From the NCBI GenBank assembly GCA_964392615.1, contig CAYMRB010000094.1, positions 1-25,490 on the forward strand: a stretch of 25,490 nt of DNA. Reading direction: 5' to 3'. A program made the position numbers and the translations under genes. Source of the stretch: CAYMRB01 sp964392615. Lineage in GTDB: Bacteria > Planctomycetota > UBA8108. The notes under the pieces were generated by a model that ran no database searches, was not told the DNA's origin, and saw only the letters and a program-made list of their open reading frames with translations. Positions 1 through 8,439 of this stretch are shown piece after piece (the stretch's first letter is position 1; every line of letters begins with the position of its first letter).

Positions 1-37
1 GCGGTCCAGATGGTTCGGTTTCTCAGGAACACGGTGC

Positions 38-3000
38 TCACCTCTCGAGGATGATCTTGTCGTTGTCGAGCTGATCGATGCTGGCGGTCAGCGCGCGCAG
101 GCGTTCGTAGTCGGCCAGCGCGACGCGCGGCGCGGTCAGCTCGGCGAGCCGGTCGATGGTCACGTTGCCGTCGTCCGTCCTCGCGATCACGAGGTCGAAG
201 CGGCCGAAGCGCGCTTCCTCGCGCCGCGACTCGGGCAGCGAGCGCACCTTCGTGCCCTCGGGGAACGCGAACGCCGCGCGCAGCCGGGAGCGGCGCGGGT
301 TGCTCAGGATGACATCGAATTGGCGATCGTCCTGCGCGCCGAGCAGGCTCAGCGAGTCGACCACCTGGAAGAAGTCGGTCGGAAGCGACAGCGACAGTCC
401 CTCGGGCGTCGCGGTCAGCAGCTTCGGCACCGACAGCGTGACGCTGAACGACACCGGCTCGTCCAAATCGGCGAGGGCCGAGAAGCTCTGCGCGACGATC
501 TCGGCGCCGGCGAAGCGCCGACCGAAGATCTGCTCGAGGTTCTTCTGGCGCTGTGCCTCGACCTCGAACGAGCGCCGCAGGCTCACCGCGAAACCGCCGG
601 TCGCGGTCATGCGGATGCGGATCTCGGCCGGTGAGTCCTCGGCCAGCTTGCCACCTGCGCCGGGTTTGAACGTGACCGTCCAGTCCTCGTCGACGGCGAG
701 ATCGGTCGCGCTGTTCCACGGGATGTCCTGCACCGAGCCTCCGTCGTCGCGCACGACGAGCACGCGGGCGCCGGCGTCCATCGACGGAAGCTCCTCGACG
801 CTGTGGAACGTCGCGGTGCCATCGAGGTACATCTCCGGGCGACCGTCGGCCGCCGGCAGGTACGTGATGCAGTGGTTGAAGTGGTTGACCATCGGCAGCG
901 TCAGGTCCTCTTCGCCGCGCGAACTGCTCGCGTGAATAATGACCGGGTGCGCGTCGATGTCGACCAGGCCGAGCATCACGCACAGCAGCGTCGCCTTGTC
1001 CTTGCAGTCGCCGAAGCGCCGCGCGAACACCTTCGACGCGTTGTACGGCTTGAAGCCGTGGACTCCGAACTCCCACGCGTTGTAGCGGATGTCGGTGACG
1101 ACGAAGTTGTAGAGCGCCCGGATCTTCGCGAGGTCGGTGTCCTTGCCGCTCGTGAGCTCGGCGACCTTCTTCTCGAGCTCGGGGCTCGACTCGAACTGCT
1201 TGCGGATCAGGTTCCAGTACCAGTACGAGAACTCGTTCCAGTCCGCGAACGTCGAGACGTCGAGGCGCGGGAAGATCTCGGTCGCCGGCGGCATGCCCGG
1301 CTCCTGATCGACCTTCGCCACGTCGCGGACGACCCACGTGTACGTGACGGTCTTGGCTTCGTCGTCGACGCTCTTCAGGGGCTCCACGTCGAGGTGGCGT
1401 TGGTGGAAGTGGAACTGGCGTCCAGCCGGCACGCGCAGACGAAAGACCTTCTCGGCGATGGCCTGGCTCGAGCGGAAGAGCTCGCGGTGGCCGAAGTAGT
1501 CGCCGAAGAAGCTCTGCACGACGTCCTCGCCGACGTACTCGATCTCGACGACATCGCCGACGGCGACGGGAGGCAGGTCGACGCCAGCGCGACGCCAGCG
1601 CGCCGTACCGCCGATGTTGTTGCCGCCGTAGCGTCGCAGTCGCGCGTCGTCGCTCGTGCCGTCGGCGTGCCAAACGCGCGCCGTCTTGAACTCGACGACC
1701 TGCTCGCCGTCGGAGTAGTTGGTGGCGTACGAGTTGAACATGCGGATGCCGAGGTCGTTCAGCACGTGGAAGAGGAGCTGGTGGTACTGCCTCGTCGTGC
1801 CGTCCTGGTTGACCTCGATCACGTGGTTGTCGAGCAGGATGCGCGCGGCCTCGCCGGTCTCCGATTCGTGTCCGGCGTCGATCGCCGCCTTCGCGATCGC
1901 GGCGCCGTCGCGACGGAACTCCGTCTCGAACGGCGACTCCTGTGCGCGCAGGAACTCGAGGCGCTCGCGCAGGTCCGGGAGGTTCGGCTGCAGCTCGAGC
2001 GCGCGGTCCCATGCAGCGAACGCGACCGAGCGCCGGTCGAGCGACCACTGCACGCGGCCGAGCTGCTCGAGCACATCGTGGTTCTCGGGGCAGATGCGCA
2101 GAGTCTCCTCGTAGTGCGCGATCGCGTCGTCGTGCTCGTCGCGGCCGAGCGCGAGGTCCGCGAGCCGCAGCATCGTGCCGACGCCGAACGGCTCGAACAC
2201 GCGCCCCGCCTCGAGAGTGCGATGCGCCGAGTCGATGCGGCCGGCGTCGAGATACACCGCGACGAGCGCCGCGCGGGTTCCCGCGTCGGCGCGACTGCGC
2301 GCCAAGAGCCCTTCGAGCGTCGCGATCGCTTCGGCGTTGCGTCCGTCACCCCGTTGGCGCGCCGCGAGGGCGCGCAGCGCCCGTGGGCTCCGCGGCTCGC
2401 GTGCGACGAGGAGACGCGTCTCCTCGCGCCCCGAACTCGGGAAGCCGCGGCGCCTCGCGATGCGCTGGCGTAGAATCCGCAAGTCGGTCGAGTCGGGATT
2501 GAGCGCCGTGGCGCGATCGGCCCAGTGGGTCGCGCGGCGTACGTTGCGAAACGTCGAGAGGTAGTACCCGGCAAGATCGAGGCACGCTTGCGCGCTACCG
2601 CGCTCGGCGGCGGCCGTGAGCGCCTCGCGCCACTGGTTATCGTCGCGCTGGGCGGCGACGGCCGTCTGGTGGCGCAACGTCTTTGCCAGCAGCATGTGGT
2701 AGAGCGCCGGCGTGTCGTCGATTTCGATCGCTCGACGGACGGCATCGGTGTCCGGATGCTCGTCGACGTCGTGCGCGCCGCGGCGGTTCAACAGACTCCC
2801 GAGCAGGTAGTGCGCCCGCGCGTCACCGCTCTTCGACGCGTCGTCGTTCGCGGCGATGCGGGCTCGAACGATGTCGATCGCACCGAGTGCGGGAGCCGGG
2901 CCTTCGGCGAACGGCTCCTCGTCGTCCGCGCGCTCGAGCGTCGCGGCCTTCACGAGTCCGGCGAGCTCCGCGATGGCTGCCGCGCCGAGCTGCTCGTCGA

Positions 3001-3913
3001 GCACGGCTTCACGCCAGCCGCTCGCCGGGCGCCCATCGAGCGCGGTGATGCGCGCGCGGAACTGCCACGAGCCCTTCGCCTCCGCGACCTTGAGCAGGAT
3101 CGCGTTCCAACCGGCACGCAGCGGCAAGCGGACTGCGGTCTGGTCGAACCGCATCGAGCGTTCGACGTCGTCCGACGCGATCAGGCGTCCGTTGACCCAC
3201 GCCGCGTAGCCCTCGTCGCTGCCGACGCGCAGCGCGAGCGTCTGCTCCGTTTCCGACGCGACGAACGTCAGAGCATACGCGAGCGCCTCGTCGTCCGGCT
3301 CGAAAAGCGCGTCGAGGTTGACGAGACCCGCCAGCGGCGTCACGGGCAACGCGCGCCACGAGACGGGGCGCTTCTTGCCGTCGTACGTGCCCTCGAGGTC
3401 GAGCTCGGTCTCCGGCGGGTACGGCTCCGCGAAGCCGCCGCCGCGCTCGTTGTCGAACGGTCCGATCACGCGCCACGCCTCGAGGAGGCCGAGCGACTGC
3501 CAGGCTTCGCGAGCGGACGCGAGCTCGCCCGTCGTCGTGAGCACGCCGAGCCCGAGACGCCAACGCGCGTTGGCGGCCAGAAGCGGCTCGACGCGATCGG
3601 CCGTCGCGGCCTGCAGCACCGGCAGCGCGCGCGTCCATTCGGCGGCGCTGGTCGCGGCATAGGTGGCGCGGCTGAGCGCGATCGCGAGCTCCGGCGTCGC
3701 GCGCTGCAGCTCCTCCGCGCTCGTCGTGTCGGCGAGCGCCATCTCGACGGCCGCGAGGCTGCGATCGAGAAGCGCCGACACGTCGCCGTCGACGACGGCG
3801 GCGTCGGCGTGCGCGAACGCTCGATCGAGCGGCGTCTGCGCAACGGCAGGTGTCAGCCAGCATGACCAGCATGCGGCGAGACACAGGAGAAAGCGGAGCC
3901 GAAGGGGATGCAT
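38..3913 (-). CDS. Secreted TPR / DUF3857 / transglutaminase-like protein (1291 aa)
   Basis: A signal peptide (residues 1-25, ending AVAQ) implies export. Residues about 150-300 look like a ligand-binding beta-sandwich (VIGPFDN opening, GSDEGYAAWVNG motif). Residues about 360-670 are TPR-like helical repeats (for example the segment holding CPENHDVLEQLGRVQWSLDR). Residues about 690-860 match the DUF3857 pattern, and about 940-1050 form a transglutaminase-like domain. The likely catalytic triad is visible: Cys970 in GDCKDKA, His1014 in NHFNHC and Asp1031 in YLDGTA. DUF3857 plus transglutaminase-like is a known periplasmic/secreted pairing whose substrate is generally unknown; hydrolysis or cross-linking of peptides is inference. 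It lies 51 bases downstream of the NPCBM gene in the same direction, so the two are probably co-transcribed. The ATG start places the signal peptide correctly. The domain calls are confident, the biological role is not. Confidence 0.9.
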   Translation of the reverse strand: MHPLRLRFLLCLAACWSCWLTPAVAQTPLDRAFAHADAAVVDGDVSALLDRSLAAVEMALADTTSAEELQRATPELAIALSRATYAATSAAEWTRALPVLQAATADRVEPLLAANARWRLGLGVLTTTGELASAREAWQSLGLLEAWRVIGPFDNERGGGFAEPYPPETELDLEGTYDGKKRPVSWRALPVTPLAGLVNLDALFEPDDEALAYALTFVASETEQTLALRVGSDEGYAAWVNGRLIASDDVERSMRFDQTAVRLPLRAGWNAILLKVAEAKGSWQFRARITALDGRPASGWREAVLDEQLGAAAIAELAGLVKAATLERADDEEPFAEGPAPALGAIDIVRARIAANDDASKSGDARAHYLLGSLLNRRGAHDVDEHPDTDAVRRAIEIDDTPALYHMLLAKTLRHQTAVAAQRDDNQWREALTAAAERGSAQACLDLAGYYLSTFRNVRRATHWADRATALNPDSTDLRILRQRIARRRGFPSSGREETRLLVAREPRSPRALRALAARQRGDGRNAEAIATLEGLLARSRADAGTRAALVAVYLDAGRIDSAHRTLEAGRVFEPFGVGTMLRLADLALGRDEHDDAIAHYEETLRICPENHDVLEQLGRVQWSLDRRSVAFAAWDRALELQPNLPDLRERLEFLRAQESPFETEFRRDGAAIAKAAIDAGHESETGEAARILLDNHVIEVNQDGTTRQYHQLLFHVLNDLGIRMFNSYATNYSDGEQVVEFKTARVWHADGTSDDARLRRYGGNNIGGTARWRRAGVDLPPVAVGDVVEIEYVGEDVVQSFFGDYFGHRELFRSSQAIAEKVFRLRVPAGRQFHFHQRHLDVEPLKSVDDEAKTVTYTWVVRDVAKVDQEPGMPPATEIFPRLDVSTFADWNEFSYWYWNLIRKQFESSPELEKKVAELTSGKDTDLAKIRALYNFVVTDIRYNAWEFGVHGFKPYNASKVFARRFGDCKDKATLLCVMLGLVDIDAHPVIIHASSSRGEEDLTLPMVNHFNHCITYLPAADGRPEMYLDGTATFHSVEELPSMDAGARVLVVRDDGGSVQDIPWNSATDLAVDEDWTVTFKPGAGGKLAEDSPAEIRIRMTATGGFAVSLRRSFEVEAQRQKNLEQIFGRRFAGAEIVAQSFSALADLDEPVSFSVTLSVPKLLTATPEGLSLSLPTDFFQVVDSLSLLGAQDDRQFDVILSNPRRSRLRAAFAFPEGTKVRSLPESRREEARFGRFDLVIARTDDGNVTIDRLAELTAPRVALADYERLRALTASIDQLDNDKIILER

Positions 3914-3964
3914 GGCGAATCTGCCTCGTTCGTGTGGTGTGGACCCGTGTCGTTCGTACAGCCG

Positions 3965-5308
3965 CTAACGGAGGATCCGGGCGTCGGCCCAGTCCGCCCG
4001 CGCGCGGTCGACGCTCAGCTCGTCCCTGCCGAAGTCGACCTCGAGGGTCAAGCGTCGGCCACCGGCGATCGGCACGTCGACCCGCCGCGCCGCATCGCCG
4101 TACCGCATCGGTGCGTCGAGCAGCGGCTTACCGTCGAGCACGACGCGGAACACGACCGTTGGCACGGTCGCGGCGGCGTCGGCACCTCCCGGCGGGCGCG
4201 CGGAGTCGTCGAGGCCGATCGTGGCCTGGAAGCGTCGAAATCCCTCGCTGACGTCAAATCCGAGTTTCGAGTATGCGTGGACGCCGAGCCCCTTCGGGTA
4301 CAGGCGTCGTCCGAGGCGCAGCGGCGATCCCGTGACGGCCGCGTCGCGTTGCCACGGCGTGCGGTGCTTGAAGAGCGCGCCGAGGTGCTCCTCCACGGCG
4401 ACCGGCTCGAGGTCCGACAGGTAGCGACAGCGCCCACCGAGAAACCGCACGCGCGAGATCGACTCGGCGCGCAGCGCCAGCTTCCCGAGAAGCGCGTGCC
4501 GCAGAACGAGCCGCGTCGTCGTCAGCGTCTCGAGTCGGCCGTGGAGCGTGCCGCCGTCGTGGAACGAGACCGCGACCGTCGGGCCACCGCTCGCGTCCTT
4601 GCCGCCGTCGTCGTCGCCGCCGACATCCGCGAGCTGCAGCGCGCGGATTTTCTCGAACGGCTGCTCGAACGTGCCGACGTCGTCGGCCGAGAAGCGTATG
4701 CCGCCGGGAAGGACCGACTCGACGATGCCGCTCACGCCGGCCGCACCGGCGCGCAGGTGAATGACGTCGTCTGCGACCGTCGACTTCGCTAGTCGCGTCC
4801 GAAAGCGGCCGAGCGCCGCCGGCGACGCGAACGCGCGGCGCACGAGCAGCATGCGGAGGCCTTCGAACGGCACGGAGACGGCGGTCGTCCCGGTCGCCGC
4901 GAGGCGCACGGGGAACGCATCCTCGGACGGCTTCTCGTCGTCTCCAGCGGGCTTCGCGGGCTTCACGCTGTCAGCCCAGAACACGTCGCCCGTCGCGAGC
5001 ACGATCTGCAGCTCCCCGGGTGTTGCCGCACGGGCCGGAAACACCAGGCTCAGCAGCGAGTCGACGGGAATGCGTCTACCGCCGACCACGAGCGTCGCGC
5101 CGCCTGTCGCGCCGAGCTCGAGTCGCAGCTCGAGGTCGGTGAGAGGCACGTCGCGCTCGGCATCGATCGTCTCGACGCGAAGTGTCGCACGCGGCACGGT
5201 GGCGTCGCGCGGCGGCTCACGATCGTCCTGCGCGCGCAGCGTGGACGGGGTCGCGGTGGCCACAATAGAGATCAAGACAGCGGCCAACCGGCACATCAAC
5301 AAACCCAT
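3965..5308 (-). CDS. Secreted NPCBM/NEW2-domain protein (447 aa)
   Basis: The C-terminal part (about residues 297-447) has the features of an NPCBM/NEW2 galactose-binding-like domain: the sequence KGLGVHAYSKLGFDV, followed by IGLDDSA, then VVFRVVLDGKPL and a final DWADARI strand. This family binds carbohydrate in glycosidases and occurs in many planctomycete surface proteins. The N-terminal part is beta-rich with low-complexity Asp/Gly stretches and no recognised catalytic domain. I chose the ATG at 5308 because it begins a compact signal peptide (MGLLMCRLAAVLISIV...LRAQ). A TTG at 5341 in the same frame would add 11 residues and has a better-placed GGAG, so the start is uncertain. The gene heads a two-gene unit with the DUF3857/transglutaminase gene, with a candidate promoter at 5413-5441. 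A glycan-binding surface role is inference. Confidence 0.85.
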   Translation of the reverse strand: MGLLMCRLAAVLISIVATATPSTLRAQDDREPPRDATVPRATLRVETIDAERDVPLTDLELRLELGATGGATLVVGGRRIPVDSLLSLVFPARAATPGELQIVLATGDVFWADSVKPAKPAGDDEKPSEDAFPVRLAATGTTAVSVPFEGLRMLLVRRAFASPAALGRFRTRLAKSTVADDVIHLRAGAAGVSGIVESVLPGGIRFSADDVGTFEQPFEKIRALQLADVGGDDDGGKDASGGPTVAVSFHDGGTLHGRLETLTTTRLVLRHALLGKLALRAESISRVRFLGGRCRYLSDLEPVAVEEHLGALFKHRTPWQRDAAVTGSPLRLGRRLYPKGLGVHAYSKLGFDVSEGFRRFQATIGLDDSARPPGGADAAATVPTVVFRVVLDGKPLLDAPMRYGDAARRVDVPIAGGRRLTLEVDFGRDELSVDRARADWADARILR

Positions 5309-5412
5309 GGGCACGGAGGCTCGGTAGGAAACAGAGGACAAGGCGATTCGGGCTCCGGGGCCATCAGGCTATCGGTCCGGGCAGGAGCAGCCCTGCGGCA
5401 TTTTCCGGGGAG

Positions 5413-5441
5413 ATTCTATGGCCGCGCGATGGGAGGGCCAA
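5413..5441 (-). promoter_or_regulatory. Candidate sigma70-type promoter for the NPCBM/DUF3857 unit
   Basis: On the minus strand TTGGCC is followed by exactly 17 bases and then TAGAAT. This would start transcription near 5406 and give a leader of about 100 bases before the ATG at 5308. It lies in the 150-base gap after the SGNH gene (5309-5458), which shows nothing else. The -10 match is good, the -35 moderate, and no experimental support is visible. Confidence 0.4.
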
Positions 5442-5458
5442 GGGGATTAGCAGCCCGA

Positions 5459-6610
5459 TTAGCGGCCCGTTCCTCGCAGGATCGCGTCGGCTACCTCCTC
5501 GCCGACCCGCTGCGCTCCGTCGGGGGCGAAGTGCAGCCGGTCGTAGAACGTCCCGAAGTCGTGCTCCAGGCGGTCCATCAGATACAGCGACTCGACGCCC
5601 AGATCTTCGGCCACGCGGGCGGCGACCTTGTCCACGGCGCTCATCAGCCGATTCACGACGTCATGAGAGTAGTAGGTCGTGACCTCTTCGGAGTAGGGGC
5701 GGCCCACGCCGAAATTCCACAGGCGAAGCTCCTCTTCCGGGGTGAACTCCTTGCGCAGCCAGGGCTGGCGCACGACGAGCACACGCGGCGCCTTGCTGCG
5801 CGCCGTCTCGATGGCGCACCGCAGCCAGCGTTCGAAACGGGCCAGCATCGATGCGGGGTCGGGCACCGCGTCCAGCGTCTTGCCGCGGGCGCGCATGGCT
5901 CGGATTCCGATCAATCGCCGGCCCGCGCCGGTTCTCCGGTCGACCGGACGCAGCAAGCGGCGGTGCCAGAACGCCACCAGCCGCCGCAGCGCCATCGTGC
6001 GCGGCGTCCAGCCGAAGGGGGGCTCAGGGTGCTCGTCGAAGACGTCGCCGGCCCGGGGCTCGAGGTCCTCGGCCAGCGCCGGCGCGTGTTTCTCGAGCCA
6101 GGCCAGCACGTCGCTGCCGCCGACCATGAGGACCACCGCGTCGAGCCGCCCGTAGCGCGGCAGGACCCGTCGCAGCATGAGCTCGACGAGCTCGCACGCG
6201 ACCAGAGACCGCGCGATGTTGCCGACGTGGACTCGGCGCGCGCCCAGTCTTGACGCCTGGGGCGTGAGAACGCGCTGGACGACCGCAGGCCACGCGGTCG
6301 CCTGGTCGAGCAGATAGCACTCCGCCGCGCTGCCGCCGCACACGAGCACGCGGAACACGTCGTCGGCGTCGGGCGGCGGCTCCGGGCCGCGTTCGCCGTC
6401 GCGGTTGACCTCGAAGGTCACGACGTCCTCGAGGGTGGGCAGCGACGACTTGTCGACCTCCATCACCGTGCGCGACCAGCGTCGCAACACGAAGTAGCCT
6501 CCGCGCGCACGCAGCCGGGCTCGGGCGCCGAGTTCGCTGGCGACCAGCGCCACCGCTGCCGCTGTGACGCTCGCTCCGACCACTAGCATGCAGGTCTCGA
6601 CTACGGTCAT
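5459..6610 (-). CDS. Membrane-anchored SGNH/GDSL-like hydrolase (383 aa)
   Basis: Residues about 5-27 form a single hydrophobic N-terminal anchor, so the rest probably faces the periplasm. The SGNH blocks are recognisable: CGGSAAE with candidate nucleophile Ser94, a block II Gly near VHVGN (Gly130), MVGGSD at 163-167 as block III, and DRLH with Asp357 and His360 as the terminal catalytic pair. The usual block III Asn is Ser here. SGNH enzymes are esterases, lipases or O-acyl-transferases; acting on acyl groups of an exported polysaccharide is inferred from the neighbour. The ATG at 6610 overlaps the flippase stop by four bases (ATGA), implying translational coupling. The reading frame stays open upstream of this ATG, but that part has no recognisable protein features and lies opposite the flippase frame. 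Confidence 0.82.
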   Translation of the reverse strand: MTVVETCMLVVGASVTAAAVALVASELGARARLRARGGYFVLRRWSRTVMEVDKSSLPTLEDVVTFEVNRDGERGPEPPPDADDVFRVLVCGGSAAECYLLDQATAWPAVVQRVLTPQASRLGARRVHVGNIARSLVACELVELMLRRVLPRYGRLDAVVLMVGGSDVLAWLEKHAPALAEDLEPRAGDVFDEHPEPPFGWTPRTMALRRLVAFWHRRLLRPVDRRTGAGRRLIGIRAMRARGKTLDAVPDPASMLARFERWLRCAIETARSKAPRVLVVRQPWLRKEFTPEEELRLWNFGVGRPYSEEVTTYYSHDVVNRLMSAVDKVAARVAEDLGVESLYLMDRLEHDFGTFYDRLHFAPDGAQRVGEEVADAILRGTGR

Positions 6611-8136
6611 CGATTCTCTCTTCGTCGCCACCGGGCCGCGAGCTCGGCGCCCGGGTCGAAGTATCGATCGCCACGCCAGACGAAGAGCACCTGCGCTGCC
6701 GCGAAGACGGCCACGAAGACCAGGCCCCACGCGACCAGGGCGACGAAGCCCTGCACGCCGATCCAGTGCTTGACCGCCACGAGCAACGCGGCGCCCGGCA
6801 GCGCCCCCAAGAGCGGCCTCGTTGCAGCGTAGCCGCTGTACTCCCGCACGGGAATGCCCAGCTCGCGGCAGGCGCTGACGGCGAAGACGGCGGCGAAGAG
6901 CACGTTGGGGATCGCTGTCCCGAGGGCGACCCCCGTGACCCCGTACGGACCGACCAGGACGACGCTGAGCGCCAGATTGAGAAGGCCCATCGCCAGCAAG
7001 GCGAAGGCGGGCTTGCGCGGCCGGCCGACCCCCATCAGCACCGGCAGCGCCACCCCGCGTACGGGGAGGAAGACGAAGAACGAGACCATCAGGATCTGCA
7101 GCAGCCGACCGCACTGCGGCACGTAGTCGTCCGCGAACCACCACGCGAGGAATTCGGGGCCCAGAATCAGCAGATAGGTTCCCAGGAGCAGGACGAGCGT
7201 CGAGGCCACCTTCGTCCACTTGAGCAGCACGTCGCGCGCCTGCGCGGTGCTCCCGGTGGCTGCGAGCTGGCTGGCGATCGGCATGACGACCATGCCGATC
7301 GCGAGGAGCAGGTTGATGAACGGGTCGAAGATCTTGTTGCCCAGCGCGTAGGTCGTCACTGCGCCCTGGTCGCGGAAGAGGCCGACGACGATCGCATCGA
7401 TGCGAAAGGCGAGCATCGCGCCCATGTTGAGCAGGAGGGCGAAGACGCTGAACGAGAGGATCTCCCGCACGCGGCGCGACTCCAGCCAGCCGGGCCGGAA
7501 TCGCACGCGCGGATGCCGCACGTACGTGATCGCGAGAGCCGCCGCGAACTCGATCATCGCGAGCAGGAGCTGGACCCACGCCAGCGTGGTGAGAGTCGCG
7601 GAGATCGACAGCAGCAGCACGGTCAGGCCGAGCCGGATCACGAGCCCGCCGGCCATGATCAGATTGCGCAGGACGAAGTCGTGGTGCGCGTCGAACACCG
7701 CGTACGGCAACCGCAGGCTGAAGCCGACCGCGAGGTTGGCGACGGAGATCCAGTAGGCGCGACGCGCGTCCGCGATCGCCGCGGCGGAGAGGTCCCATTC
7801 CTCGCTGCGAAGGAGCGCGGTGTCGAAGCCGACGAAGACCAGCGCTCCGGCTCCCAACGTCAAGGCGCCCATCACCAGCGTGAGGCTGACGCACGTGCTC
7901 AGAGCTCGCTGCGCTTCATCGTCTTCGTCCCGAGCCAGGTGCGCGCTGACCGCGCGGACCGTCGCCATCGGCACTCCCAGGATCAGCAGCTGCAACGGGC
8001 TGGCCGCGGCCACGATCGCCTCCCAGATGCCGAACGGGCCCCGCTCGAGCGTGTCCACGACGAACGGCGTGAGCACCAGGAAGACGAAAATGTGGACCGC
8101 GTTGAGCGCCCAGTTGGAGCCGATATTCTTCAGCAC
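6607..8136 (-). CDS. Wzx/MATE-like polysaccharide flippase (509 aa)
   Basis: A 509-residue protein with about 12-14 hydrophobic helices spread over its length, and the N-terminal pattern typical of O-antigen/exopolysaccharide flippases (LKNIGSNWALN followed by FVFLVLTPFVV). Length and helix layout fit the MOP superfamily, which flips lipid-linked oligosaccharides across the inner membrane. The start is GTG (CAC on the plus strand at 8134-8136), chosen because it sits directly at the family's usual N-terminus; no clear Shine-Dalgarno precedes it. It is the first gene of a leftward unit and is coupled to the SGNH hydrolase downstream. No glycosyltransferases or polymerase are seen in the window, so the substrate is unknown. 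Lipid II or other MATE substrates cannot be excluded. Confidence 0.88.
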   Translation of the reverse strand: MLKNIGSNWALNAVHIFVFLVLTPFVVDTLERGPFGIWEAIVAAASPLQLLILGVPMATVRAVSAHLARDEDDEAQRALSTCVSLTLVMGALTLGAGALVFVGFDTALLRSEEWDLSAAAIADARRAYWISVANLAVGFSLRLPYAVFDAHHDFVLRNLIMAGGLVIRLGLTVLLLSISATLTTLAWVQLLLAMIEFAAALAITYVRHPRVRFRPGWLESRRVREILSFSVFALLLNMGAMLAFRIDAIVVGLFRDQGAVTTYALGNKIFDPFINLLLAIGMVVMPIASQLAATGSTAQARDVLLKWTKVASTLVLLLGTYLLILGPEFLAWWFADDYVPQCGRLLQILMVSFFVFLPVRGVALPVLMGVGRPRKPAFALLAMGLLNLALSVVLVGPYGVTGVALGTAIPNVLFAAVFAVSACRELGIPVREYSGYAATRPLLGALPGAALLVAVKHWIGVQGFVALVAWGLVFVAVFAAAQVLFVWRGDRYFDPGAELAARWRRRENR

Positions 8137-8171
8137 GGCACAGGGGGAGTTCGGATGGCGAGACTCGGCTC

Positions 8172-8199
8172 AGCATGCGGCGCGCCGCTACCGCGTCAA
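8172..8199 (-). promoter_or_regulatory. Weak candidate promoter for the flippase/SGNH unit
   Basis: On the minus strand TTGACG (8199-8194) is followed by 16 bases and CATGCT (8177-8172). The -35 matches five of six consensus bases and the -10 is poor. It lies 36 bases before the GTG start. Confidence 0.28.
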
Positions 8200-8203
8200 C
8201 AGC

Positions 8204-8215
8204 CTGTCGCGACAG
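8204..8215. promoter_or_regulatory. Perfect 12-bp palindrome in a divergent promoter region
   Basis: CTGTCGCGACAG is a perfect palindrome between two divergent genes (flippase on minus, SPOR-like on plus). It sits four bases upstream of the candidate -35 of the flippase unit, a position that would suit a dimeric regulator. The rest of the gap (8137-8439, 303 bases) holds no gene. It includes an A/G-rich stretch at about 8375-8420 just before the SPOR gene. Confidence 0.3.
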
Positions 8216-8320
8216 ACCATTCGACGCCATCGTGATGCGGACGTTTGCGGAGCGGCCGGACAGTGCCCGCTTTCTTCATCGGTCGCAAGTCGCGTCGCAC
8301 CGCAGCGGCGCGGGTGCCGC

Positions 8321-8349
8321 TGGACCTCGCAGCGAGTTCCGGTTATGTT
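8321..8349 (+). promoter_or_regulatory. Weak candidate promoter for the SPOR-like gene
   Basis: TGGACC, 17 bases, then TATGTT, about 90 bases upstream of the ATG at 8440. Each hexamer matches roughly four of six consensus bases, so this is only suggestive. Confidence 0.22.
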
Positions 8350-8439
8350 GGGGCACTCGAGGCGATAGCTTCGGAAAAGAGAAGAGAAGAGCGCAGAAGA
8401 AGAAGTCGAAGACCCGGAAGTGCACGAGAGGAGTCCGCC

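Noticed and set aside
6611..7894. Upstream extension of the SGNH protein frame
   Set aside because: It lies within the flippase gene in another frame and has no protein-like features; the ATGA overlap gives the natural start at 6610.
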